Source of the DNA: JANPEZ01 sp031423155
GTDB lineage: Bacteria > Actinomycetota > UBA4738 > HRBIN12
Length of the DNA: 9,781 nt
Direction: 5' to 3'
Assembly: GCA_031423155.1 (NCBI GenBank)
Contig: JANPEZ010000024.1
Coordinates: forward strand, 1 to 9,781
Position 1 is the stretch's first letter; every line of letters begins with the position of its first letter. Made by a program: the position numbers and the translations under genes. The notes below the pieces were generated by a model. That model saw only the letters and a list, made by a program, of their open reading frames with translations, ran no database searches and was not told the origin of the DNA. Below are positions 1-9,781 of this stretch, piece after piece.

Positions 1-1389
1 GCGACCATCAAGGACGCGGCCGGAAACACGGTCACCACGGACAACTCGACCGTAGTCACCTTCGCCAAGGACTCTGGCACCGGCACGGTCAGCGGGTTCA
101 CCGCTCCCACAGCCACGGCGGGCATAGCCTCCGATACGGTCACCGGCGTGCTGGTGGGCCCCATAACCATCAAGGCCACCGCCACCGGGCCTACCCAGGG
201 CACGATCACCTTCACTGTGGTGGCGGCGCCCACTTCCACAGCCCTCACGCTTGGAGCGAGCACCGTCCAATACAGCGACTCTCTGAGTCTGAGCGCGACC
301 GTATCTCCGAACGATCTCGGGAATGGCCAGACGGTCAGCGGAACCATCTACTTCTGCGCTGTGGCATATCCGTGCCCGGGGGCCAACGCGATCGCCTCTG
401 CTTCGGTTGGCCCCACCGGCATCGTGTCGACGTCTGGTCAGGTGCTTCTCCCGGCTGAAGCCCTGCCCTATGCCATCACGGCCACCTTCGTCAGCTCGAA
501 TGCACAATTCGCGGGGAGCACGAGTACCTCCTCGGCACTCACCGTTACCAAGGAATCCGCAGTCGCCGGATACATAGGTGACGTGATCGTCTCGACTGGG
601 TGCAACACCTGCACCAGTGGTGCGATACACCTTTCCGCTCAGGTCACGCAGGCTGCGGACGGCTCGCTAGGAGATATCACGAAGGCGCGCGTGTCCTTCC
701 TGCTCTTCAAGAGCAGCAACTTCACTGCCACCCCTGACTACACCTACAGCGCAGTCGCTCCTGACGGTTCTGGTGTGGCGAGCGTTACAACCGGTTCGCT
801 TCCTGCGGATAGCTACACACTGATAGTCAGGTTCGATGCTGCGAACAAGTACTTCACCGGACCAAACTCTGATGCGGCAGTTGCGACGCTCTATCAACCC
901 GGCGTTGATCAGTTCGTGACAGGTGGCGGCTGGATCATCGACCCCAGTTTCAGGAATATCCCCGTGGCGATCTCGTCGTCGAACGCTCACGGGAACTTCG
1001 GCTTCACCGTCAGGTACAAGAAGGGCTCGACCACAACGCCGCAAGGCCAGGCTTTGTACGTCTTCCGAGGAGCGGATGGCTACGACTACATCGTGAAGTC
1101 CAATGCTTGGACAGGAGGCGGACTTGCCTTCTCCGGCTCCCTCTTGAACGTCGCTTCGTTCAGCGGCAAGGCGAACGTGGCTGTGATCAACCCCGCGACC
1201 GGTCTGCCGGTTACAGGCCTGGGCGGAGGCAACTACACGTTCCGGGTGGATGTCACGGACAACGGGCAGTCGGGGGACACCTACGCCATCAGCGTCTACT
1301 CGCCCGGCGGTGCGCTCTACCACCAGGCGGGCACGACGCTGTCACCGATCGCTATGGGCGGCGGCAACGTCAAGGTTCACGGTAAGTAG
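1..1389 (+). CDS. Secreted multi-domain Ig-like surface protein, 3' part only
   Basis: The frame is open from base 1, so the gene starts upstream of the window; 462 C-terminal residues are visible. An ATG at 148 is internal to a domain and is not the start. Visible residues 1-75 read as the end of an invasin/Big-type Ig-like domain (alternating hydrophobic and Thr/Ser/Gly strands, ending in GTITFTVV). Residues 76-185 form a second Ig-like module with a Cys pair at 119 and 125. Residues 186-300 form a third, with a CNTC pair (201, 204) and a GDITKARVSF strand. Residues 301-462 form a Gly/aromatic-rich C-terminal module (TGGGWI, then FGFTVRYKKG, ending GGGNVKVHGK), resembling the terminal module of actinobacterial secreted Ig-repeat proteins. 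The low Lys/Glu and high Thr/Ser/Gly/Ala content fits an extracellular protein. No LPXTG signal or C-terminal membrane segment is present, so anchoring must lie elsewhere or the protein is released. Its partner or ligand is unknown. Confidence 0.8.
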   Translation, partial: ATIKDAAGNTVTTDNSTVVTFAKDSGTGTVSGFTAPTATAGIASDTVTGVLVGPITIKATATGPTQGTITFTVVAAPTSTALTLGASTVQYSDSLSLSATVSPNDLGNGQTVSGTIYFCAVAYPCPGANAIASASVGPTGIVSTSGQVLLPAEALPYAITATFVSSNAQFAGSTSTSSALTVTKESAVAGYIGDVIVSTGCNTCTSGAIHLSAQVTQAADGSLGDITKARVSFLLFKSSNFTATPDYTYSAVAPDGSGVASVTTGSLPADSYTLIVRFDAANKYFTGPNSDAAVATLYQPGVDQFVTGGGWIIDPSFRNIPVAISSSNAHGNFGFTVRYKKGSTTTPQGQALYVFRGADGYDYIVKSNAWTGGGLAFSGSLLNVASFSGKANVAVINPATGLPVTGLGGGNYTFRVDVTDNGQSGDTYAISVYSPGGALYHQAGTTLSPIAMGGGNVKVHGK

Positions 1390-1447
1390 ATCGGAGACCC
1401 CGAACGACGTTGGCACCCGGGCGTTGAAGGGGTCCGCTCAGGGCAAA

Positions 1448-1477
1448 AGGAGGACCGATTAGGCGACCGGCCCTCCT
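1448..1477 (+). terminator. Possible hairpin terminator after the surface-protein gene
   Basis: AGGAGGACCG (1448-1457) and CGGCCCTCCT (1468-1477) pair at 9 of 10 positions, with one A-C mismatch and a 10-nt loop. It sits 58 bp after the surface-protein stop codon. No T-tract follows, so it would be a weak or Rho-assisted terminator, or simply a structured 3' end. AGGAGG in the left arm also looks like a Shine-Dalgarno sequence, but no plausible gene starts behind it. Confidence 0.3.
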
Positions 1478-1597
1478 CGATGAGCAGGGATGCCCGCGCT
1501 CGATCACTTGGTGAAACGAGGATCGCGGTGTAGTCAACGCCATCACCGATGTCTACCGACGATGTCTTGCTGGCCCCCCGGACCCGCACCCGCACGT

Positions 1598-1603
1598 TAG
1601 TGT
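1598..1603 (+). promoter_or_regulatory. Candidate -10 box for a leaderless epimerase mRNA
   Basis: TAGTGT fits the actinobacterial TANNNT -10 pattern and ends 7 nt before the GTG at 1611, so transcription would be expected to start at or next to that codon. The only Shine-Dalgarno-like string (GAGG, 1606-1609) is one base from the GTG, too close to work. Together these suggest a leaderless transcript, which is common in actinobacteria. No convincing -35 box is seen at 16-19 bp upstream. An 8-bp direct repeat CGATGTCT (1547-1554 and 1560-1567, start-to-start 13 bp) lies 30-50 bp upstream and could be an activator site; this is speculative. Confidence 0.35.
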
Positions 1604-1610
1604 CTGAGGC

Positions 1611-2135
1611 GTGAACGAGGCTCTCATCGAAGGCGTGGTCCTCACGCCCGTGAAGCTGCATGCCGACGAGCGCGGCTCCTTCGCGGAGACCTACCGCCGC
1701 GAGTGGCTGCCCGCCGGTGCCCGGGAGATGGTGCAGTCCAACCTCTCCAGGTCGAAGGCCGGGGTGCTCAGGGGCATGCACTTTCATCGGCGGCAGGCCG
1801 ACTACTGGGTGGTGATCGAGGGCAGGGCGTTCGTGGCGCTGCTGGACCTGCGGACGGGCTCGTCCACGCAGGGCCGGCGCCGGCAGCTCGAGATGGACGG
1901 AGCAGACCCCTCGGGCCTGTATATCCCCCCGGGGGTGGCGCACGGGTTCTACGCGCGCACGGACCTGACGCTGCAGTATCTGGTGGACGCCTACTACGGG
2001 GACGGGGGAGACGAGCACGGCATCGCCTGGGACGACCCCGATCTGGGCGTCACCTGGCCCGACAACGAACCCGTCGTTTCCGACCGGGACAAGGCCAACC
2101 CGCTGCTCAGAGACCTCAAGGACCCTCCCGGCTAG
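1611..2135 (+). CDS. rmlC: dTDP-4-dehydrorhamnose 3,5-epimerase family protein (RmlC-like cupin)
   Basis: A 174-residue cupin, the usual length for the family. RmlC epimerises C3 and C5 of dTDP-4-keto-6-deoxyglucose, the third step of dTDP-L-rhamnose synthesis, in the cytoplasm. Family signatures appear in order: DERGSFAET (19-27), the SNLSRSKAGVLRGMHFH block (43-59), YIPPGVAHGF (104-113), a Tyr pair at 128-129, GIAWDDPDLGVTWP (137-150) and SDRDKANP (157-164). By alignment from memory, His57 is the catalytic base, Asp160 its dyad partner and Tyr128 or Tyr129 the acid. The start is GTG at 1611, since the conserved N-terminal strand begins just after it and no good upstream start is seen. No rmlA, rmlB or rmlD is in view, so the substrate could be another dTDP- or NDP-4-keto-6-deoxy sugar. 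The family is sure, the exact sugar is not. L-rhamnose in the cell envelope or an exopolysaccharide is a reasonable destination. It is followed at once by the rpoB promoter region, which probably begins a new transcription unit. Confidence 0.85.
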   Translation: MNEALIEGVVLTPVKLHADERGSFAETYRREWLPAGAREMVQSNLSRSKAGVLRGMHFHRRQADYWVVIEGRAFVALLDLRTGSSTQGRRRQLEMDGADPSGLYIPPGVAHGFYARTDLTLQYLVDAYYGDGGDEHGIAWDDPDLGVTWPDNEPVVSDRDKANPLLRDLKDPPG

Positions 2136-2136
2136 G

Positions 2137-2165
2137 TTGACCGAAGGCCTTTCTAGGCGTAACCT
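2137..2165 (+). promoter_or_regulatory. Upstream rpoBC promoter candidate (P1)
   Basis: TTGACC (2137-2142), 17 bp, then TAACCT (2160-2165). The -35 box differs from TTGACA at one base, the spacing is optimal and the -10 fits TANNNT. It starts one base after the epimerase stop codon. A transcript from about 2172 would carry a roughly 120-nt leader containing two small hairpins (TCCCC/GGGGA at 2173-2185 and the longer one at 2189-2213). Confidence 0.45.
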
Positions 2166-2188
2166 TTGCCAGTCCCCGACGGGGAGCC

Positions 2189-2213
2189 GTGGGCACGGGT
2201 TGACTGTGCCCAC
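2189..2213 (+). promoter_or_regulatory. 8-bp perfect inverted repeat enclosing the P2 -35 box
   Basis: GTGGGCAC (2189-2196) and GTGCCCAC (2206-2213) are exact reverse complements separated by 9 bp, and the P2 -35 hexamer TTGACT (2200-2205) fills the spacer. As DNA this could be an operator for a dimeric regulator competing with sigma. As RNA made from P1 or read through from the epimerase gene, it forms a GC-rich hairpin followed by TTT, so it may instead terminate or attenuate upstream transcription. The sequence alone does not decide between these. Confidence 0.45.
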
Positions 2214-2228
2214 TTTCGTGCGTACACT
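2200..2228 (+). promoter_or_regulatory. Main rpoBC promoter candidate (P2)
   Basis: TTGACT (2200-2205), exactly 17 bp, then TACACT (2223-2228). Both hexamers are close to the primary-sigma consensus and the spacing is ideal, making this the best promoter in the window. Transcription would start near 2235 and give a leader of about 58 nt before the rpoB start codon. Confidence 0.65.
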
Positions 2229-2278
2229 GACCGTTCGCCGTGACGTCCACTCTGCGCGCCCAGCCGTCTAGCACCCTT

Positions 2279-2285
2279 GGGGGGG
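2279..2285 (+). promoter_or_regulatory. Unusual rpoB ribosome binding site (run of seven G)
   Basis: Seven consecutive G end 7 nt before the TTG at 2293. They can pair with the CCUCC of 16S rRNA only with G-U wobble, so this is a degenerate Shine-Dalgarno sequence. It supports TTG 2293 as the start: the reading frame has a stop at 2269-2271, and the next GTG in frame (2350) would remove the conserved VSFAKL segment. Confidence 0.45.
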
Positions 2286-2292
2286 ATCCTTC

Positions 2293-5200
2293 TTGTCTGA
2301 CCCGCTCGTCCCTGTCCGCGACCGTGTCAGTTTCGCAAAGCTCGACGAGGTGCTCCCGCTCCCGGACCTCGTAGGTATACAGAGGGAGTCCTTCGCCTGG
2401 CTCCTCGATGAAGGTCTCAAGGAAGTCCTAGAAGAAGTCTCTCCTATAGAGGACTTCACCGAGCAGTTCCAGCTCTACTTCGGCAAGCACCAGTTCAAAG
2501 AGATCAAGAACTCCGAGGAAGAGTGCCGGGACAAGGACATCACATACTCCGCTCCGTTGTTCGTCGAGGCGACCTTCGTCAACAAGGTCACCGGCGAGAT
2601 CAAGGAACAGGAGGTCTTCATGGGGGACTTCCCCATCATGACCTCGCGCGGGACCTTCATCATCAACGGCACCGAGCGCGTCGTGGTCAGCCAGCTCGTG
2701 CGCTCGCCCGGCGTCTACTTCAGCCGTGACCTGGACAAGGTCACCGACAAGGACGTCTTCGTGGCCAAGGTCATCCCGAGCCGCGGAGCCTGGATCGAGT
2801 TCGACGTCGATAAGAAGGACACCGTCGGCGTGCGCATCGACCGCAAGCGCCGCCAGAACGTCACGGTCATGCTCAAAGCCCTGGGCTGGAGCTCGGCCGA
2901 GATCCTGAAGATGTTCGACAACGCCGTCTCGATCCAGAACACGCTGGACAAGGACCACGTCGAGACCCCCGAGGAAGCACTCGAGGACATCTACCGCAAG
3001 CTGCGTCCGGGCGAGCCGCCGACGGCCGAGTCCGCGCGCACCCTGCTGGAGAACCTGTTCTTCAACCCCAAGCGCTACGACGTGGCCAAGGTCGGCCGTC
3101 ACAAGGTCGACAAGAAGCTCGGCGCCGCCGCGGACCAGGTGCTGCGTCAGCTGAGGTCGCGCCACAAGGCCATGGCCGAGCTGGACAACCCCGACAAGAA
3201 GGCCTGGGACCAGACCAAGTACAGGGTCCTTTCTCCGATGGCCAAGGACGAGCAGGGCGGTGCCGCTCCCAAGTACAAGGCGGTCCTTACCTACGAGGAC
3301 ATGGTCAAGACGATCCGTTACCTGGTGAAACTGCACGCCGGCGAGGAAGGCTTCGACCCCGACGACATCGACCACTTCGGCAACCGCCGTCTGCGTAGCG
3401 TGGGCGAGCTGATCCAGAACCAGATCAGGATCGGCCTCTCGCGCATGGAGCGCGTGGTCAAGGAGCGCATGACGACCCAGGACGTCGAGGCCATCACGCC
3501 TCAGACCCTGATCAACATCCGCCCCGTTGTCGCCTCCATCAAGGAGTTCTACGGGACCTCCCAGCTCTCCCAGTTCAAGGACCAGACCAACACTCAGGCC
3601 GGACTGACGCACAAGCTTCGCCTGTCCGCCCTGGGGCACGTCGGTATGTCGCGCGAGCGCGCGGGGTTCGAGGTCCGCGACGTCCACCCTTCCCACTACG
3701 GCCGCATGTGCCCGATCGAGACCCCTGAGGGCCCGAACATCGGCCTGATCGGCTCGCTCAGCACCTACGGGCGCATCAACGAGTTCGGTTTCATCGAAAC
3801 CCCGTATCGACGCGTCGTCGAGGGCATCGTGACCGACAAGATCGACTTCCTGTCCGCCGACGAGGAGGACAAGCACGTCATCGCCCAGGCGAACGAGCCC
3901 ATCTCCAAGGACGGCACCTTCCATAACAACCAGGTGCTCTGCCGTCGCAAGGGCGGCGAAGTCGACTCGGTCCCGGGCATCGAGGTCGACTACATGGACG
4001 TCTCTCCCAAGCAGCTCGTCTCGATCGCCGCGGCGCTGATCCCGTTCCTGGAGCACGACGATGCGAACCGCGCCCTGATGGGCGCGAACATGCAGCGTCA
4101 GGCCGTTCCTTTGCTCCGCTCGGAGGCGCCGCTCATCGGCACCGGGGTGGAGTTCCGCGCGGCGGTCGATGCCGGTGACCTCGTCGTGGCCAGCGACACG
4201 GGCACGATCGAGGACGTCTCGGCCGACGAGATCGTCATCAAGAAGAGCAACGGCGAGTTGAAGGTTCACAGCCTGCTGAAGTTCCGCCGCTCGAACCAGG
4301 GCACGTGCCAGACGCAGAAGCCGCTGGTCCTGGAGGGCGACAAGGTCGTCAAGGGCCAGGTCATCGCCGACGGTCCCTCGACCGAGGCCGGCGAGATCGC
4401 CCTGGGCAAGAACCTCGTGGTCGCCTACATGCCGTGGGAGGGTCACAACTACGAGGACGCGATCATCTTGTCCCAGCGCCTGGTCAAGCAGGACGTCTTG
4501 ACCTCGATCCACATCGAGGAGCACGAGGTCGACGCCCGTGACACCAAGCTCGGCGCCGAAGAGATCACCCGGGACATCCCCAACGTCTCCGAGGAGATCT
4601 TGAAGGACCTGGACGAGCGCGGCATCGTGCGCATCGGGGCCGAGGTCACCACCGGCGACTACCTGGTCGGCAAGGTCACCCCCCATGGCGACACCGAACT
4701 TACCCCCGAGGAGCGTCTGCTCCGCGCGATCTTAGGTGAGAAGGCGCGGGAGGTCCGCGACACCTCGCTGAAGGTGCCGCACGGCGAGTCCGGCAAGGTC
4801 ATCGGCGTGCGCGTCTTCAACCGCGACGACGGCGACGAGTTGCCGCCGGGCGTGAACCAGCTGGTCCGCGTCTACGTGGCCCAGAAGCGCAAGATCTCCG
4901 ACGGCGACAAGCTGGCCGGCCGCCACGGGAACAAGGGCGTCATCTCGACGATCCTTCCCGAGGAGGACATGCCCTTCCTTGCCGACGGCACTCCGGTGGA
5001 CATCATCTTGAACCCGCTCGGTGTGCCGAGCCGGATGAACCTCGGGCAGGTGCTCGAGGCTCACCTGGGCTACGCGGCCAAGGTCGGGTTCAAGAAGGAC
5101 GGTGTCGAGCACGTTGGGCCGGTGCACATCGCGACCCCGGTCTTCGACGGCGCGCGCGAGGACGAGATCCTTTCGGCGATCCGCAGCTCCCATGCCAACG

Positions 5201-5745
5201 CCGACGGCGTCAGGCTGATCGACGATGTCGGCAAGGCTCAGCTGTTCGACGGGCGCTCGGGCGAGCCGTTCGAGGAGCCGGTCACGGTGGGCGTCGCCTA
5301 CATCCTGAAACTGCTCCACCTGGTCGACGACAAGATCCACGCCCGTTCGACCGGCCCCTACTCGATGATCACGCAGCAGCCGCTGGGCGGTAAGGCCCAG
5401 TTCGGTGGGCAGCGTTTCGGTGAGATGGAGGTCTGGGCACTGGAGGCCTACGGCGCCGCCTACGCCCTGCAGGAGCTGCTCACGATCAAGTCCGACGACG
5501 TGCTCGGCCGCGTGAAGGTCTACGAGGCCATCGTCAAGGGCGAGAACATCCCCGAGCCGGGTATCCCCGAGTCCTTCAAGGTCCTGATCAAGGAGATGCA
5601 GTCCCTCTGCTTGAACGTCGAGGTTCGTTCCTCGGACGGGCAGGAGATACAGCTCCGCGAGACCGACGAGGACGTCTTCAGGGCCGCCGAGGAACTGGGC
5701 ATCGACCTGTCCCGCCGCGAGCCGGCGGGAGCTGATTTCGATTAG
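2293..5745 (+). CDS. rpoB: DNA-directed RNA polymerase subunit beta
   Basis: 1150 residues, compared with about 1170 in M. tuberculosis. It forms one side of the RNA polymerase active-centre cleft and the rifamycin pocket. Start is TTG. Landmarks: VSFAKL near the N terminus; RSPGVYF (Arg137, E. coli R143); DDIDHFGNRRLRSVGELI; rifampicin cluster at about 421-456; ETPEGPNIGLI (476-486); WEGHNYEDAI with Glu721/Asp722 (E. coli E813/D814); a short flap (EERLLRAILGEKAREV onward); GDKLAGRHGNKG with the nucleotide-contacting Lys873 and Lys881 (E. coli K1065/K1073); and the C-terminal clamp region with GGKAQFGGQRFGEMEVWALEAYGA. The order and wording are actinobacterial. Two oddities: a segment at 278-330 about 40 residues longer than in M. 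tuberculosis, and several unusual residues in the rifampicin cluster and fork loop 2 (Lys429, Thr434, Gln435, Leu442, His449, Val450, Met452). The frame is intact, so this is not a pseudogene. It is co-transcribed with rpoC, 61 bp downstream. Confidence 0.99.
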   Translation: MSDPLVPVRDRVSFAKLDEVLPLPDLVGIQRESFAWLLDEGLKEVLEEVSPIEDFTEQFQLYFGKHQFKEIKNSEEECRDKDITYSAPLFVEATFVNKVTGEIKEQEVFMGDFPIMTSRGTFIINGTERVVVSQLVRSPGVYFSRDLDKVTDKDVFVAKVIPSRGAWIEFDVDKKDTVGVRIDRKRRQNVTVMLKALGWSSAEILKMFDNAVSIQNTLDKDHVETPEEALEDIYRKLRPGEPPTAESARTLLENLFFNPKRYDVAKVGRHKVDKKLGAAADQVLRQLRSRHKAMAELDNPDKKAWDQTKYRVLSPMAKDEQGGAAPKYKAVLTYEDMVKTIRYLVKLHAGEEGFDPDDIDHFGNRRLRSVGELIQNQIRIGLSRMERVVKERMTTQDVEAITPQTLINIRPVVASIKEFYGTSQLSQFKDQTNTQAGLTHKLRLSALGHVGMSRERAGFEVRDVHPSHYGRMCPIETPEGPNIGLIGSLSTYGRINEFGFIETPYRRVVEGIVTDKIDFLSADEEDKHVIAQANEPISKDGTFHNNQVLCRRKGGEVDSVPGIEVDYMDVSPKQLVSIAAALIPFLEHDDANRALMGANMQRQAVPLLRSEAPLIGTGVEFRAAVDAGDLVVASDTGTIEDVSADEIVIKKSNGELKVHSLLKFRRSNQGTCQTQKPLVLEGDKVVKGQVIADGPSTEAGEIALGKNLVVAYMPWEGHNYEDAIILSQRLVKQDVLTSIHIEEHEVDARDTKLGAEEITRDIPNVSEEILKDLDERGIVRIGAEVTTGDYLVGKVTPHGDTELTPEERLLRAILGEKAREVRDTSLKVPHGESGKVIGVRVFNRDDGDELPPGVNQLVRVYVAQKRKISDGDKLAGRHGNKGVISTILPEEDMPFLADGTPVDIILNPLGVPSRMNLGQVLEAHLGYAAKVGFKKDGVEHVGPVHIATPVFDGAREDEILSAIRSSHANADGVRLIDDVGKAQLFDGRSGEPFEEPVTVGVAYILKLLHLVDDKIHARSTGPYSMITQQPLGGKAQFGGQRFGEMEVWALEAYGAAYALQELLTIKSDDVLGRVKVYEAIVKGENIPEPGIPESFKVLIKEMQSLCLNVEVRSSDGQEIQLRETDEDVFRAAEELGIDLSRREPAGADFD

Positions 5746-5788
5746 CTGGAACAAGCAAGCGTTGAACGTGATGAGAAGCGAGCCACAC

Positions 5789-5795
5789 GAGGAGG
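5789..5795 (+). promoter_or_regulatory. rpoC ribosome binding site
   Basis: GAGGAGG is a near-perfect Shine-Dalgarno match, 11 nt before the GTG at 5807, a slightly long spacing. It fixes the start because the encoded N terminus (MLDVNYFDELRI) matches the actinobacterial beta' start. No promoter-like pair is evident in the 61-bp rpoB-rpoC gap. Confidence 0.7.
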
Positions 5796-5806
5796 CGAGC
5801 GCTTAA

Positions 5807-9724
<3,918 letters not shown>

Positions 9725-9753
9725 CCCGCTTACAGCTTCACCGCACGCCCAGA

Positions 9754-9779
9754 AGGGCCGGGGCTAACGCCCCGGCCCT
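9754..9779 (+). terminator. rpoBC operon terminator hairpin
   Basis: Eleven perfectly paired bases (A then GGGCCGGGGC at 9755-9764, with GCCCCGGCCC at 9769-9778 then T) around a TAAC loop, 30 bp after the rpoC stop. The stem is very stable. The window ends two bases later, so any T-tract is out of view. This suggests that downstream genes such as rpsL/rpsG are not simply read from the rpoBC transcript. Confidence 0.75.
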
Positions 9780-9781
9780 CC

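Noticed and set aside
148..150. ATG at 148 as the start of the surface-protein gene
   Set aside because: The same frame is open back to base 1 and encodes continuous Ig-like sequence there, so the true start is upstream.
667..1323. A 218-codon - strand frame opposite the surface protein
   Set aside because: Arg/Val/Asp-rich translation without a recognisable domain. The + strand frame has clear beta-sandwich patterning and runs across the whole region.
2173..2185. Short TCCCC/GGGGA hairpin between P1 and P2
   Set aside because: Only 5 bp with a 3-nt loop; expected by chance in GC-rich DNA, so noted under P1 but not called separately.
1377..2213. A 278-codon - strand frame covering the epimerase
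   Set aside because: Antisense to a well-supported RmlC family gene, with no recognisable domain in the translation.
2428..4686. A 752-codon open frame on the - strand, opposite rpoB
   Set aside because: Same shadow effect. The composition is repetitive (VLDL, DLVLD-like strings) and the conserved beta motifs are on the + strand.

Overview
The window reads as a stretch of chromosome from a high-GC Gram-positive bacterium (Actinomycetota). Both large proteins, the RNA polymerase beta and beta' subunits, follow the Mycobacterium tuberculosis proteins almost motif for motif: a short beta flap, a charged coiled-coil in beta' after the first zinc site, and no insertion in the trigger loop. They differ enough in inserts and C-terminal tails that I would place the organism outside the familiar mycobacteria/streptomycetes, possibly in a deep or uncultured lineage. 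That placement is inference. All four genes lie on the + strand.

Layout: (1) 1-1389 is the 3' end of a large extracellular protein made of Ig-like beta-sandwich modules with a distinctive C-terminal module; its start lies before the window. (2) 1390-1610 is a 221-bp spacer with a possible hairpin terminator, a short direct repeat, and a -10 box so close to the next start codon that the mRNA may be leaderless. (3) 1611-2135 is an RmlC-type sugar-nucleotide 3,5-epimerase. (4) 2136-2292 is a regulatory spacer with two good tandem promoters (TTGACC-N17-TAACCT and TTGACT-N17-TACACT) and an 8-bp perfect inverted repeat that encloses the second -35 box. (5) 2293-5745 is rpoB, with a TTG start. (6) 5807-9724 is rpoC, 61 bp downstream in the same operon. 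(7) A strong GC-rich hairpin, cut by the window edge, closes the operon.

rpoB and rpoC encode the two halves of the RNA polymerase catalytic core and are evidently co-transcribed from the tandem promoters. rplJ/rplL, which often precede rpoB, are not within 2.3 kb upstream. The surface protein and the epimerase may both relate to the cell envelope, but nothing links them functionally to rpoBC.

I found no mobile element, CRISPR array, tRNA/rRNA or evident novel multi-gene system. The points most worth a second look are the unusual residues in the rifampicin-region/fork-loop-2 segment of beta (which could be real or a read artefact), a roughly 40-residue extra segment in beta, and the architecture of the rpoB promoter region.
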